Below, in pieces: positions 16,170-25,182 of a DNA stretch of 41,542 nucleotides. The DNA is from Thermoprotei archaeon (GTDB lineage Archaea; Thermoproteota; Thermoprotei; QMSL01). The notes under the pieces are model-generated. The model searched no databases, was not told the origin of the DNA, and saw nothing but the letters and a program-made list of their open reading frames with translations. Position 1 is the first letter of the stretch. Each line of letters opens with the position of its first letter. The translations under genes were made by a program, and so were the position numbers. The stretch is from the NCBI GenBank assembly GCA_003650925.1, contig QMSP01000017.1, positions 1 to 41,542 of the forward strand, written 5' to 3'.

Positions 16170-19100
16170 TTGGCCCCCTCAAGATTGTCCATTATCACCA
16201 CAGTCATAATACTGCTATTAACCCTATTCGTCGTCATATTGCCAGCGATAAACTCCTTGCTTGTCTATGCTGAACGTGAGATCCTCGATGAAGTGCTTGA
16301 TCACTTCATACAGTTCGAGCCCTTCCTCCTCAGCAGAATAGGCCTTAATGGATCCTGGCTCATGAAAATTGATACGTACGAGAATGGTCTTCTCAATGAG
16401 TATTACAGCCCATATTATGAACCCACCGACTGGAGTACAATTCAAGTTCCATTTCAAATGATCGCCACCTATGGCAACTCAACTATATGGCTGAGGAAAG
16501 AGTTCAAGGTCTCGCCAGACCTTCATGGGAAAAGACTACGACTTGTATTCTGGGGCTCATGGATAATAACCGATGTATGGCTTAATGGACGCTATCTAGG
16601 TCGTCATGAGGGGTACTTCTCCCCCTTCTACTTCGATGTATCTGATGTTGTAAGATTTGACGATGTAAACGTTCTGGTAGTCTGTGTACGATCTCCAATA
16701 GAGGAGAATCTAAGAACCAAGAAGTTACTTGAAGGTGTATTCACCGATTCAGACATAAAGCCCTACCCAAGCTGGGCCCTGGGGCGATTGCCTTACAGGC
16801 TTGAGCGTATCAAGCCCATAGGCTTGTGGAGAGGAGTAGAGCTTCTAGTGAGCGAGGACATAACTATTGACCTTACCCTAGTCGATACCAGCTATGACAG
16901 AACCAATGATATAGCATACGTTAAAGTCAAGCTGCTGCTCAATAATAGAGGGTACAGGGAAGCTGATATCAGCGTTACCCTTGAAGTCAGGGGATACAAC
17001 TTCGAATCCAAGAGTATCAAGGATGAGTTCTCCTTAACCCTTGATGCAGGTGAGCGAAAGTGGGTTGAGAGAACCATAACTATCGAGGAGCCTAAGCTAT
17101 GGTGGTCTTGGGACTATGGAGAGCCCAATCTGTATGAGCTTCATGTAAAGGCCTTCGTCGATGATATTCTACAAGGTGAGCAGACAACAATATTCGGCAT
17201 AAGAGAGTTCAAGGCTGACCTTGAGAAGTACTACTGTACCTTTACCCTCAATGGTAAGAAGATCTTCCTACGAGGAGGAGCTTACGTCTCAGAGTTCCTT
17301 CTCATAAGGTCGAATAGAAGCCTATTTGAAAAAGACCTATCACTCTTTGAGGAGGCGGGAATAAACTTCATCAGGGTCTATGCTCATGTAGAGCCCTTTG
17401 AATTCTACAGAACAACAGATGAAAGGGGCTTCATGGTTATGGCAGAATCTCCTCTCATAGGCCTTTATGCCGAGGATCTGTGGGGAGATGAGTACGAACT
17501 CTTCAAGAGAAGTGCCATAAAGCAGATCGTCGAGATGGTTCTTCTCCTCTACAACAATCCTTCTGTAGTAATGTGGTCTTTACATGAGAGAGCTCCATGG
17601 GCCGTAGGAGCTCCTTCAAAGGCAGGTTATAGGCTTAAGCGGCTTGTAGAGATGGCCGCAAATACCATAAGGCTGCTGGGCGATGCTCGCCCTATCCTAC
17701 TCTCCAGTGGTCATAAAGACTCCCACATATTCTATGGGTGGAAGGAAGGAAGCTGGCTTGACTTCAGAAGACTTGAGGTAGGTTTCCTAAGCGAGTTCGG
17801 TGCTCAATCTCTCCCAAGCGCAAACTCTCCCTTCTGGCGACTGGTTAAAGTAGAAAAATGGCCTATCAGGGAAGGTGAGCCCTTGTTCTACGAGTTCATG
17901 TTCAGAGGATTCAATCCTGAACTATGGTCAAGCTATGGAGTGGGCCTGCCTGAAGACTATGAATGCCTAGAGGACTTCATAGAAGCAAGTCAACTATATC
18001 AGGCAAGGATACTGAAGGTGGCCATAGAGCACATGAGGCTACTTAAGTTCAATGTCTCTGGAGGAGTTTGCATATTCACACTTACTGATATGTTTCCAGC
18101 CATATCGTACTCCATCATAGACTACTATCGAGTGCCTAAGATTGCTTACGATGTTGTAAAGATGGCATATAATCCAACCCACATCATAGTGGACTGGAGA
18201 GGAGATTATGGCACCAGACTATATGATGTGGTCTATGATGGCCTGTCTCCCATAACATTCGACCTATGGATAGTCAATGATGATCCAGAGGCACCTCAAT
18301 CAGCTATACTCAGGTGGTACATTCTAGACGAGGATGAGAATAAGACACTGGCTAGCGATAGTCTGGAAATATCAATTCCTAGGGCTGAAGAACCCGCGCG
18401 AAGAGTCTCAAGGATAGACTGGAGGCCACCGATATTTGTGGACAAAGACCATAGGATTGTTCTTAGAACAGAGCTATGGCATGAGGACAAACTCATAGAC
18501 GTGAATGAGCTGGAGTTCATTGTAAGAAGTTCATCTAGAGTAGTGCTAAAGCTTCTCAACATAGAACAGGACCTGGACTTCATAGCGATAGTTCAAGGTC
18601 TTGTACGCAGAGTTAGGTCGCATAATGGATTGCTCGAGATTGCTGTGACTAGAGGAACTTCAGTGTCCATAGCAGGCCCCATCATGGAAGGCAACGTTAC
18701 ATACGTGCCCTTCATATTGGACCTAGGAACCATAGAAGAACCCTTGGTCGAGAGAAATATAACTTTGATAAAAGGAGCAGCAATAATCCTGAAGGGGGTA
18801 TATCCGCCTCTTGAAGCTCGAGAACCTTCTGAGGTTAACATAAAGGCAGTGCCTGAGGTTAACTTCTCAATCCCTCTGATACTGGAGAGAACTGAGGCCA
18901 CCAGAAGAATTCTGCATATTCTAGGAGTCAAGGGCTACTCATTAATAGTTCCTCTCAATGTCTCATTTACGCTTCTCATCGATATCCGAAGAGGTGCTGA
19001 ACACATAACCTCCTCCGTTGGGCCTATGACTCTGGATACTCTAGGCCCTCATTATATAGAAGCTGTCTCCTTGAAGATAGCTAGAAGAGACTTTGAGAGA

Positions 19101-21599
19101 GTTCTCTCCCTATACAAAGGCATAGTTGAAGATGTTAATGTCATGAGAGAAAGAGGCTTCTATCTAGGTTTTGAGGTGGAGACTATAAGGAGCCTGAACA
19201 CCACTCTCGCAGTCACAGAAGACCTTCTTAAAGTGAACAATACTGATGAGGCGGAGTATAATCTAAAGTACGTGTACACAATGGTTAAGGACATGGAAGA
19301 GAGGCTAGGCATGATAATGGGTGAGGCGAGACTTACCTTCCCGCTCATGTTCCTCATAACGTTCATAACCCTTGCAGGTTTAGCATCTGTCGTCTCAGAA
19401 TCAGCTGAAGGGCAGGTAGTGCTTGTTATAGCAGGCTTTGTGGTCTTGCAGACCGTCATATATAGAGCATTCCCCATGGCAGGCCCTGTCTCCATGGCTG
19501 ACATAGCTACAATAGCATATCTCTTCATGATATTCCTCTTCGCCCTCTATCTTCTCCCAAACCTATTAGAGGGCATCAAGACCGAGAAAGGAATACCCCT
19601 GTTCTCAGCCATATCTATGGCGTTGTCGATGGCAGCAAGAAACCTTAGGAGGAGAAGGCTGAGAACAGTTCTAGCTCTAATCGCTATATCCTCTATGGCC
19701 ATAGCCATGACTAATCTGCTCTCCATAATGATAATAGTCAGCCCCTGGGAGCTAGTCACAACAACTGTTAATCCTCCTAGCGCACCCAACATACTCTTAG
19801 TATTCAAGAGCAGAGGAGCTCTTGAGCTAGCTGATATTGAGTGGATAGCTGCTCAACCTGAAGTCGCTGAGATGGCTATCAAAGTGGAAAGTATGCCTCA
19901 GCCTGAACCTCTAGGCACTATAGATACATTCCCCATACTTGGGTTCGTAGGCCTTTCAAAGCATGCTCCCGTGCTAGAGAAGATAAAGCCGCTAGTTTAT
20001 CCTCCAGATGCTCTTGACACACTACTCAATGAAGACTATACAGTTCTCTTAGCCAAGTCTGTTGCTCAAGGCCTTGACCTGAGAATAGGCGACATAATAG
20101 TCATCAGAGGCAGCAAGCTAAGGATAGTTGGATATTTCGATGCTTCACAGATGGTTGATATATTTGATGTGGGTGGCTACACCTGGCTGCCTTTCACAAT
20201 TCTCCCAGGCAGCCCAGGGCCTGCTGTTGTCTCACCAGAACACCTCATCCTAGTAAACGATAGAACAGCCCTAGCTCTTGGTGGTAGCTTAACTAAGGTC
20301 TACGTGTATACAAGGTCTCCTGAGGATGCCTTGAAGCTTGCAAGGAGGCTTAGCCTACTCACCCCCTACGTAGTGTACGTTGCCCCCTCTGGCATGAACT
20401 CAAGAGTCTTCGTTCTTGGCAGAAGGTACGAGGTCAAGGGCTCAGTAGCGCTTATCCCATTCATCATAGCAGCCCTCAACATAGGCTCTATAGTGCTCGC
20501 ATCCGTATATGAGAGAAGAAGGGAGATCTTCACCCTGGCCTGTGTAGGACTTAATCCAACTCACATATTCCTCGTATTCCTCTCAGAGGCTCTAGTGCTG
20601 GGCATGGTTGGTGGCTCGCTTGGCTTCCTCATAAGCATCATACTCTTCAGAGTGATGGACATAGCCTCCATCATAGTCCCTGTTGACATAAAGATAGGCT
20701 TAATGGATGCTCTAATGGTAATTATGACCTCCACGGCCATATCCATAGTCTCCGGAGTTCTCCCTGCCCTCATGGCATCAAAGCTTGCTACTCCATCATT
20801 GAGAAGAAGGTGGAAGCTTGAAGCTGAGGTTATACGTGAGGGCTGGTGGATAATAGACATACCTGCTAGAATACCTCGTGAGAAGGCCGATTCCTTCATA
20901 GACTACGTGTACTGGAGGCTTCGAGAGCTTGAGGGTGGAATAGAAGTCAGCGTATCAAGAGTCTATAAGGGCGTAGAGGAGCTGATTAGCAGAAGAATAC
21001 ACTGGGTGGAGTTCCTCTATAGTAGAGGAGGAGGCAGACCATTCAATGCAGTGTCTAGACTTGAGGTGGAGGAGTCTGCTACTACAGATTTCTGTAAGTT
21101 AACGCTGAAGATCAGGACATCTAGCCCCTATGGCAAAGTGAATAGGTCTCAGGCCTATGAGGTGGCCAACTTCATAAGGACTGTCACATTAGAGTGGGCA
21201 TCCTTAAGAGTAAGGCTCATGGCACCTCTGGGTCGTAACATAGAGCCTCTTGTAGAGGCTATAAGGCACTATAGGCCTCAGCTAGTGGTGATATTCTCAC
21301 GCTATGCCAGCTCTAGGGATGTGAGAGAGCTTAAGAGGAGACTAATACTCATGGGCGTTAGGCCTCCAGCTGTGGAGTTTGTGAGAGTTGGTGATGCAGG
21401 CTTAGACGAACTGGTGACAGCAATGGTAGAGAGAGCTAAGGAGGTAGACACAGTGTTCATAGAATCAGATGATGGCCTCCTAAGCGTGGCTAGCACCATG
21501 GCAGCAATGATGGCTGGGAGAAGGATCTGTATACTTAGAAGAGGTAAGCTTGAGGAGATGACACCTGAGAAGCTTGCTAGGATATCTGAAGGCATCTAG
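16170..21599 (+). CDS. GH2 glycosidase fused to FtsX/MacB-type permease
   Basis: One unbroken frame of 1809 residues. Residues 1-35 are a signal or anchor helix. About 50-680 form a GH2 enzyme: sugar-binding domain (GSWIITDVWLNGRYLGRHEG), immunoglobulin-like domain and TIM barrel with the probable acid/base E473 (NNPSVVMWSLHE) and nucleophile E542 (FLSEFGAQS); the usual Asn before the acid/base is His. A beta-rich region runs to about 1050, then three membrane helices (1055-1135). From 1150 comes an FtsX permease: AARNLRRRRLRT, helix, outer MacB-like domain (1190-1425) and three helices with VYERRREIFTLACVGL. Residues 1545-1809 are a cytosolic tail ending in a Rossmann-like domain. TTG start with GGTGAG upstream. 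No ABC ATPase is in the window. Confidence 0.85.
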   Translation: MAPSRLSIITTVIILLLTLFVVILPAINSLLVYAEREILDEVLDHFIQFEPFLLSRIGLNGSWLMKIDTYENGLLNEYYSPYYEPTDWSTIQVPFQMIATYGNSTIWLRKEFKVSPDLHGKRLRLVFWGSWIITDVWLNGRYLGRHEGYFSPFYFDVSDVVRFDDVNVLVVCVRSPIEENLRTKKLLEGVFTDSDIKPYPSWALGRLPYRLERIKPIGLWRGVELLVSEDITIDLTLVDTSYDRTNDIAYVKVKLLLNNRGYREADISVTLEVRGYNFESKSIKDEFSLTLDAGERKWVERTITIEEPKLWWSWDYGEPNLYELHVKAFVDDILQGEQTTIFGIREFKADLEKYYCTFTLNGKKIFLRGGAYVSEFLLIRSNRSLFEKDLSLFEEAGINFIRVYAHVEPFEFYRTTDERGFMVMAESPLIGLYAEDLWGDEYELFKRSAIKQIVEMVLLLYNNPSVVMWSLHERAPWAVGAPSKAGYRLKRLVEMAANTIRLLGDARPILLSSGHKDSHIFYGWKEGSWLDFRRLEVGFLSEFGAQSLPSANSPFWRLVKVEKWPIREGEPLFYEFMFRGFNPELWSSYGVGLPEDYECLEDFIEASQLYQARILKVAIEHMRLLKFNVSGGVCIFTLTDMFPAISYSIIDYYRVPKIAYDVVKMAYNPTHIIVDWRGDYGTRLYDVVYDGLSPITFDLWIVNDDPEAPQSAILRWYILDEDENKTLASDSLEISIPRAEEPARRVSRIDWRPPIFVDKDHRIVLRTELWHEDKLIDVNELEFIVRSSSRVVLKLLNIEQDLDFIAIVQGLVRRVRSHNGLLEIAVTRGTSVSIAGPIMEGNVTYVPFILDLGTIEEPLVERNITLIKGAAIILKGVYPPLEAREPSEVNIKAVPEVNFSIPLILERTEATRRILHILGVKGYSLIVPLNVSFTLLIDIRRGAEHITSSVGPMTLDTLGPHYIEAVSLKIARRDFERVLSLYKGIVEDVNVMRERGFYLGFEVETIRSLNTTLAVTEDLLKVNNTDEAEYNLKYVYTMVKDMEERLGMIMGEARLTFPLMFLITFITLAGLASVVSESAEGQVVLVIAGFVVLQTVIYRAFPMAGPVSMADIATIAYLFMIFLFALYLLPNLLEGIKTEKGIPLFSAISMALSMAARNLRRRRLRTVLALIAISSMAIAMTNLLSIMIIVSPWELVTTTVNPPSAPNILLVFKSRGALELADIEWIAAQPEVAEMAIKVESMPQPEPLGTIDTFPILGFVGLSKHAPVLEKIKPLVYPPDALDTLLNEDYTVLLAKSVAQGLDLRIGDIIVIRGSKLRIVGYFDASQMVDIFDVGGYTWLPFTILPGSPGPAVVSPEHLILVNDRTALALGGSLTKVYVYTRSPEDALKLARRLSLLTPYVVYVAPSGMNSRVFVLGRRYEVKGSVALIPFIIAALNIGSIVLASVYERRREIFTLACVGLNPTHIFLVFLSEALVLGMVGGSLGFLISIILFRVMDIASIIVPVDIKIGLMDALMVIMTSTAISIVSGVLPALMASKLATPSLRRRWKLEAEVIREGWWIIDIPARIPREKADSFIDYVYWRLRELEGGIEVSVSRVYKGVEELISRRIHWVEFLYSRGGGRPFNAVSRLEVEESATTDFCKLTLKIRTSSPYGKVNRSQAYEVANFIRTVTLEWASLRVRLMAPLGRNIEPLVEAIRHYRPQLVVIFSRYASSRDVRELKRRLILMGVRPPAVEFVRVGDAGLDELVTAMVERAKEVDTVFIESDDGLLSVASTMAAMMAGRRICILRRGKLEEMTPEKLARISEGI

Positions 21600-21698
21600 G
21601 CTACTAATAGCAATTATCTTAACCTACTATCTATCCTATTTCTAAGAACTCAATCAGGAGAATAGGTATGTATAGTTTTACCTGTCTTGATATTTTGT

Positions 21699-21832
21699 AA
21701 AAAGGAGGTCTAGGCCTAGACCGCGGCGGAAGCTATGTAGTGCAGCACGGCCACGATGAGCCTAAGCCCATCGTGGTCCGCGCTTGCTCCTACATAGCTT
21801 CCGTCACGGTCTAGGTTGCCCCCTCCTTTGTC
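21699..21832 (-). ncRNA. long hairpin non-coding RNA, unrecognised
   Basis: The segment folds on itself. Pairs are 21701-21708 with 21822-21829 (8 bp), 21716-21723 with 21807-21814 (8 bp), 21727-21740 with 21790-21803 (14 bp, perfect) and 21751-21758 with 21769-21776 (8 bp), with asymmetric internal loops and a 10-nt terminal loop. On the minus strand a TATA box (21862-21856) is centred 27 nt before 21832, just outside the outer stem, and the other end runs into TTTTT (21703-21699). That supports a discrete minus-strand transcript of about 130 nt. It is not 5S, SRP, RNase P or tRNA by any signature I can see. A mobile inverted-repeat element is the alternative. Confidence 0.6.
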
Positions 21833-21855
21833 GATAAATTCTTAGTCTCTAGGGG

Positions 21856-21862
21856 TATTTAA
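21856..21862 (-). promoter_or_regulatory. TATA box for the hairpin RNA
   Basis: TTAAATA on the minus strand, preceded by AAAGC as a possible BRE, is centred at 21859. The predicted start, 27 nt on, is 21832, adjoining the hairpin's outer stem. Confidence 0.5.
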
Positions 21863-21957
21863 GCTTTACATTATACCTAAACAGATATTACGTTCTTACA
21901 AAGCGTTCTTTTAAAATAAACGATACCTGTATTTATGCTGGTATTAACTTAGGCACG

Positions 21958-22662
21958 ATGGAGAGAAGTAGCAATGAGCTCCTCAGGGTTTTCGAAAGAC
22001 TATCAGCGGAACTTCCTCATCAAGACGTGGTTAAGCTAAGAAGATTGAAGGATAAGCTGGAGCTTCTCCATGCCAAACGCTTAGTGAAGATCAATCACTC
22101 AGTTATGGAGCTAGTAGTGGCTGCACACTTGATAGCTGAAGGCTATGATGTCGATGTTGAGCATAGACTTAATGAGCTACTTATATGTGATGTCTATGCT
22201 ACTAATGAGGACTCCACGCTCATTGTTGAGGTTGAAACAGGGTTTGTACCTCCTGAGAATGCCGAGGATCCCATAGTCTACAGGTCAATGAGAGAGCTGG
22301 CAAAGGTTGCTAGGTATAGCATGTACGCAGATCTCTTCCTCATAGCGGTTCCTCTCCATCATGTGCTCATGATACCTCCTTTCCTTCTGCTCCCTGCTGA
22401 TAAGAGGGTAAAACTTATTGATCACGTAAAAAAGATACACTCAATGTTGTCAAGGTATTATAGTAAGCCGCCTATATCCCTAGACGAGCTTCTCAAATGT
22501 AGACTTGATGGCGTAATGCTGGTTGATGTGGATGAGCTACGAGTCTATAAGATGAGCCTCATCGATTACTATAGCCTGCGCATAGCTGAGCTGCTCTCCC
22601 TCAATACCATGATATTTCCCAAAGAGCTACTTGAGGTGAACGAAAAGGCTTTTGAGTTGTAG
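21958..22662 (+). CDS. probable PD-(D/E)XK-fold protein, unknown role
   Basis: This 234-residue protein starts with a helical region. The core carries an acidic constellation: D78 in LLICDVYA, then E91 and E93 in LIVEVETG, preceded by HLIAEGYDVDVEHRL. A hydrophobic strand with Asp, a turn and a second strand with Glu is the layout of PD-(D/E)XK nucleases, but the usual Lys of ExK is Glu here, so the metal site would be atypical or inactive. The rest is alpha/beta with no other motif. It precedes the phospholipase-D-like gene by 18 nt and probably shares its transcript. The fold call is tentative. Confidence 0.5.
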   Translation: MERSSNELLRVFERLSAELPHQDVVKLRRLKDKLELLHAKRLVKINHSVMELVVAAHLIAEGYDVDVEHRLNELLICDVYATNEDSTLIVEVETGFVPPENAEDPIVYRSMRELAKVARYSMYADLFLIAVPLHHVLMIPPFLLLPADKRVKLIDHVKKIHSMLSRYYSKPPISLDELLKCRLDGVMLVDVDELRVYKMSLIDYYSLRIAELLSLNTMIFPKELLEVNEKAFEL

Positions 22663-22680
22663 TAATATTCTCTGAGGGTT

Positions 22681-23367
22681 GTGAGGTTGAGGAGAGTACA
22701 TCTAATCTCCCTCATGATAATTACATGGGCTCTAGGGCTTCTAAGCGGTTATGTGATATGCTGGTATATGCTATCCCCCTCCCTTGAGGCCTTCGAGTCC
22801 TTGAGTGAACGGTTGTATAAGCTCAGGGAGGAATACTCCGCCCTTTCAGAACGTTATAGAGTTCTCCTAGCGGAGCTCGAGAATATCAAGGAATTGCTCA
22901 AGATAAGGGCTTATGCCTTAGTGGACGCTGAATACTACACCTCGCTGTTGAACTATATCGAGAGAGCTAACAGGTCTATAGCAGTAATGATGTATATGAT
23001 AAAATATGATGTAGATGAACCCAACGATCCCGTCAACACCTTAATAGACGCACTAGGCAGAGCCGTGAAGAGAGGAGTAGTCGTGAGAGTGGTGATAGAT
23101 GATGTAACACTTGATGAGTTCCCTCAGACGATAGAGTTCATGAAAAGCCATGGAATCCTAGTGAGACTTGATGAATCTTCAGCCATCAGAACTCATGTGA
23201 AGTTGGTGATAATTGATGGCTATGTAGTCTTCATAGGCAGTCATAATTGGACGGAAAGTGGTCTCATGTATAATCATGAAGTTACTGCAGTGATTATTTC
23301 AAGGAGCTTCGCTACCAAGCTTGTCCAGTTCTTTGAAGACGTCTGGTCAAAGGGTAGGAGCATATGA
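22681..23367 (+). CDS. membrane-anchored phospholipase D-like (Nuc-type) protein
   Basis: The 228-residue protein has one N-terminal membrane helix (about 7-28), a short coiled coil (35-75), then a single PLD domain. The HxK(x)4D motif reads H172, K174, D179 (THVKLVIID), followed by GSHNWTESGLMYNHE, the usual GS/N pattern after HKD. One HKD per chain is typical of Nuc-type endonucleases, which work as dimers. The topology would put the domain outside the cell, suggesting degradation of external DNA or lipid. GTG start with GAGG close by; 18 nt after the PD-(D/E)XK-like gene. Confidence 0.8.
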   Translation: MRLRRVHLISLMIITWALGLLSGYVICWYMLSPSLEAFESLSERLYKLREEYSALSERYRVLLAELENIKELLKIRAYALVDAEYYTSLLNYIERANRSIAVMMYMIKYDVDEPNDPVNTLIDALGRAVKRGVVVRVVIDDVTLDEFPQTIEFMKSHGILVRLDESSAIRTHVKLVIIDGYVVFIGSHNWTESGLMYNHEVTAVIISRSFATKLVQFFEDVWSKGRSI

Positions 23368-23425
23368 GCTAAACGCAATGAACTCTTAAGTTCAAGAGCC
23401 TTGATAGATATATAAAGGGGCCTTG

Positions 23426-24079
23426 ATGAGAATAGTCGACTTATCCTACAAGATAACACATGGCATGTCAGTCTTCCCAGGATATCCAATACCTGCTATC
23501 ATAAAGTGGGCTAACATCAAGGTTCATGGCTTTTATGCCAATGTGCTCTACGTAGTAGAACATGGCGGCACCCATGTGGATAGCCCAGCCCACTTCATAG
23601 AGGAAGCTCCGACGATAGATAAGATACCCCTTGGGAAATTCTTCGGTCCCTGCATAGCGCTCAAGGTAGAGCCAAGGAGAGGGAACGTAATAGGAGTTGA
23701 GGATATAAAAAGGGCTGAGAATGAACAGGGCCTACGCTTGGAGAAAGACCTCATAGTATTGCTCTATACTGGCTGGGATTCAAAGTGGGGGTCAGATGAG
23801 TACTTCAAGAACTTCCCCGGAATAGATTCCGATGCTGCTGAATACCTGGCTGAGAAGGAGATCAAGGCTGTTGGCATCGATTCACCAAGCATAGACCCTC
23901 CACAAGCTACGGAATTTCCTGCTCATAAGATACTCCTTAGAAAAGGCATCCTCATATATGAGAACCTAAGGTCTATAGGCGAGGTGGTTGGTAAGAGAGG
24001 AACTTTCTATGGAGTTCCTCTAGCCATTGAAAACGGGAGTGCTTCCCCAGTAAGAGCTTTCATAGTACTTGAAGAATAA
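23426..24079 (+). CDS. cyclase/kynurenine formamidase-family hydrolase
   Basis: The 217-residue protein carries the family motif HGGTHVDSPAHF (46-57), whose H46, H50, D52 and H56 bind the metal in bacterial arylformamidases. It begins with the common MRIVDLSYKI; GIDSPSIDP further on is also typical. The family includes kynurenine formamidase, isatin hydrolase and polyketide cyclases, so the substrate is open; no tryptophan-breakdown genes are nearby. I place the start at the ATG at 23426 rather than the TTG at 23423. A TATA-like ATATATAAAG sits too close to the start to be its own promoter. It converges with dph6 (15-nt gap). Confidence 0.8.
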   Translation: MRIVDLSYKITHGMSVFPGYPIPAIIKWANIKVHGFYANVLYVVEHGGTHVDSPAHFIEEAPTIDKIPLGKFFGPCIALKVEPRRGNVIGVEDIKRAENEQGLRLEKDLIVLLYTGWDSKWGSDEYFKNFPGIDSDAAEYLAEKEIKAVGIDSPSIDPPQATEFPAHKILLRKGILIYENLRSIGEVVGKRGTFYGVPLAIENGSASPVRAFIVLEE

Positions 24080-24094
24080 CCTTAATCATCACGT

Positions 24095-24784
24095 TCATTT
24101 TTCTTCAAGTCCAATATCCTCAATCACATATCTCCATGTGTACTCGCCAAGCTTCACGATCCTGCCCTTTCTCACAACCAATCTATAGTGCCTAAAAAGT
24201 GGAGCATCGAGCACCAGAGTTTCAGCCTCTCCTCCTTCAAAAGCAGGATTGAAGCCGTATTTTCTAGCTCTTCTCACGATCTCGTGAACATCACTCTCCT
24301 CTATTATCCTGCCCAAGAATGTGGGTTCAAGCCCATATGCGCTTATAGAGGTTATTATGAATCTTATCCCCATTCTCACTACTTCAAGCATATACTCAGC
24401 CTGATCCTTCCTCCAGAGAGGTGAGAAAACCCTTAGGTCAAGCTCCTCAGCTATTAGATTTATATTCATCCTCTGATAGTCCGAGAGCAGAGCCCCTGTC
24501 ACTATGGCATCAACCTCATATTTCCTAAGGGCAATTTCTAGGGCATTTCTTAGGTCTTCTAGCTCCTTATCCTTTATCCCACTAGTCTCGATGTATATCT
24601 GAGGTAGTCCAAGAGCTTCTGCTTGTAGTTTTGTAAACGCTATGGCTGGTCTATGGAACATCCATGAGTCCTCCCTACGTGGCTCCAGAGTCACTAGACA
24701 TTCAATATCAAAACCTTTGAGGAAGGCCCAATGAAGAGCATAGGTGGAGTCTTTGCCTCCTGAGAAAAGAACACAGGCTCTCAA
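24095..24784 (-). CDS. dph6: diphthine-ammonia ligase
   Basis: The 229-residue protein opens with the PP-loop ATP-pyrophosphatase motif FSGGKDST (7-14) and carries GEAETLVLDAPLF, the hallmark of Dph6/MJ0570-type proteins. The family amidates diphthine on translation elongation factor 2 as the last step of diphthamide synthesis, using ATP and ammonia. TTG start. It follows ridA by 14 nt and seems to be the third gene of the threonine dehydratase operon. In eukaryotes Dph6 is often fused to RidA-like domains, so adjacency to a RidA gene here is notable. Confidence 0.88.
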   Translation of the reverse strand: MRACVLFSGGKDSTYALHWAFLKGFDIECLVTLEPRREDSWMFHRPAIAFTKLQAEALGLPQIYIETSGIKDKELEDLRNALEIALRKYEVDAIVTGALLSDYQRMNINLIAEELDLRVFSPLWRKDQAEYMLEVVRMGIRFIITSISAYGLEPTFLGRIIEESDVHEIVRRARKYGFNPAFEGGEAETLVLDAPLFRHYRLVVRKGRIVKLGEYTWRYVIEDIGLEEK

Positions 24785-24798
24785 GACTTAACCCTCTT

Positions 24799-25179
24799 CT
24801 ACTCCTTGTAGGCTATGAACGATACCTCAAGCAGAGCACCCTTGGGTAGGTCCGCTACTTGAACTGTAGTCCTAGCGGGCGGAGCTTTTCCAAAGTATTT
24901 GGCGTATTCCTCATTGAACTCCTTGAAGTAGGTGAGATCTTTGAGAAACACGAGCACATACACGATGTCATCCATAGTAAACCCTGCTTCCTCAACTATG
25001 GCCTTTATGTTCTCCATAACTCTTCTCGTCTGTTCTCTTATACCTCCCTTGACAACTTCGCCTGTTCTGGGGTCAATTGGTATCTGTCCACTACCAAAAA
25101 GAAACTTCCCTGCTTTTATTGCCTGAGAATAAGGCCCTATGGGCAGAGGAGCTTGGTTCGTCCTTATGACCTCCTTCAT
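24799..25179 (-). CDS. ridA: RidA-family 2-imine/enamine deaminase
   Basis: The 126 residues match the Rid (YjgF/YER057c/UK114) family along the whole length: [21 protein letters not shown] and the C-terminal [12 protein letters not shown] and LLEVSFIA, which hold the Arg and Glu that bind the substrate. RidA hydrolyses 2-aminoacrylate and 2-aminocrotonate, the reactive products of serine/threonine dehydratases, and the gene begins 3 nt after threonine dehydratase. It would form a trimer in the cytosol. Very confident family; function strengthened by context. Confidence 0.92.
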   Translation of the reverse strand: MKEVIRTNQAPLPIGPYSQAIKAGKFLFGSGQIPIDPRTGEVVKGGIREQTRRVMENIKAIVEEAGFTMDDIVYVLVFLKDLTYFKEFNEEYAKYFGKAPPARTTVQVADLPKGALLEVSFIAYKE

Positions 25180-25182
25180 GGT

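Larger units (their letters stand above)
21600..21957. other. intergenic region with hairpin RNA
   Basis: The 358 bp between two plus-strand genes contain no protein gene. They are AT-rich except for the G+C-rich 129-nt hairpin annotated separately. TATTTATG near 21930-21937 lies 25 nt before the ATG at 21958 and may be its promoter. Confidence 0.5.

Noticed and set aside
21699-21832. Hairpin as SRP RNA, 5S rRNA or H/ACA RNA
   Set aside because: It lacks the SRP helix-8 motifs and length, the three-way shape of 5S, and an ACA box at the 3' end on either strand.
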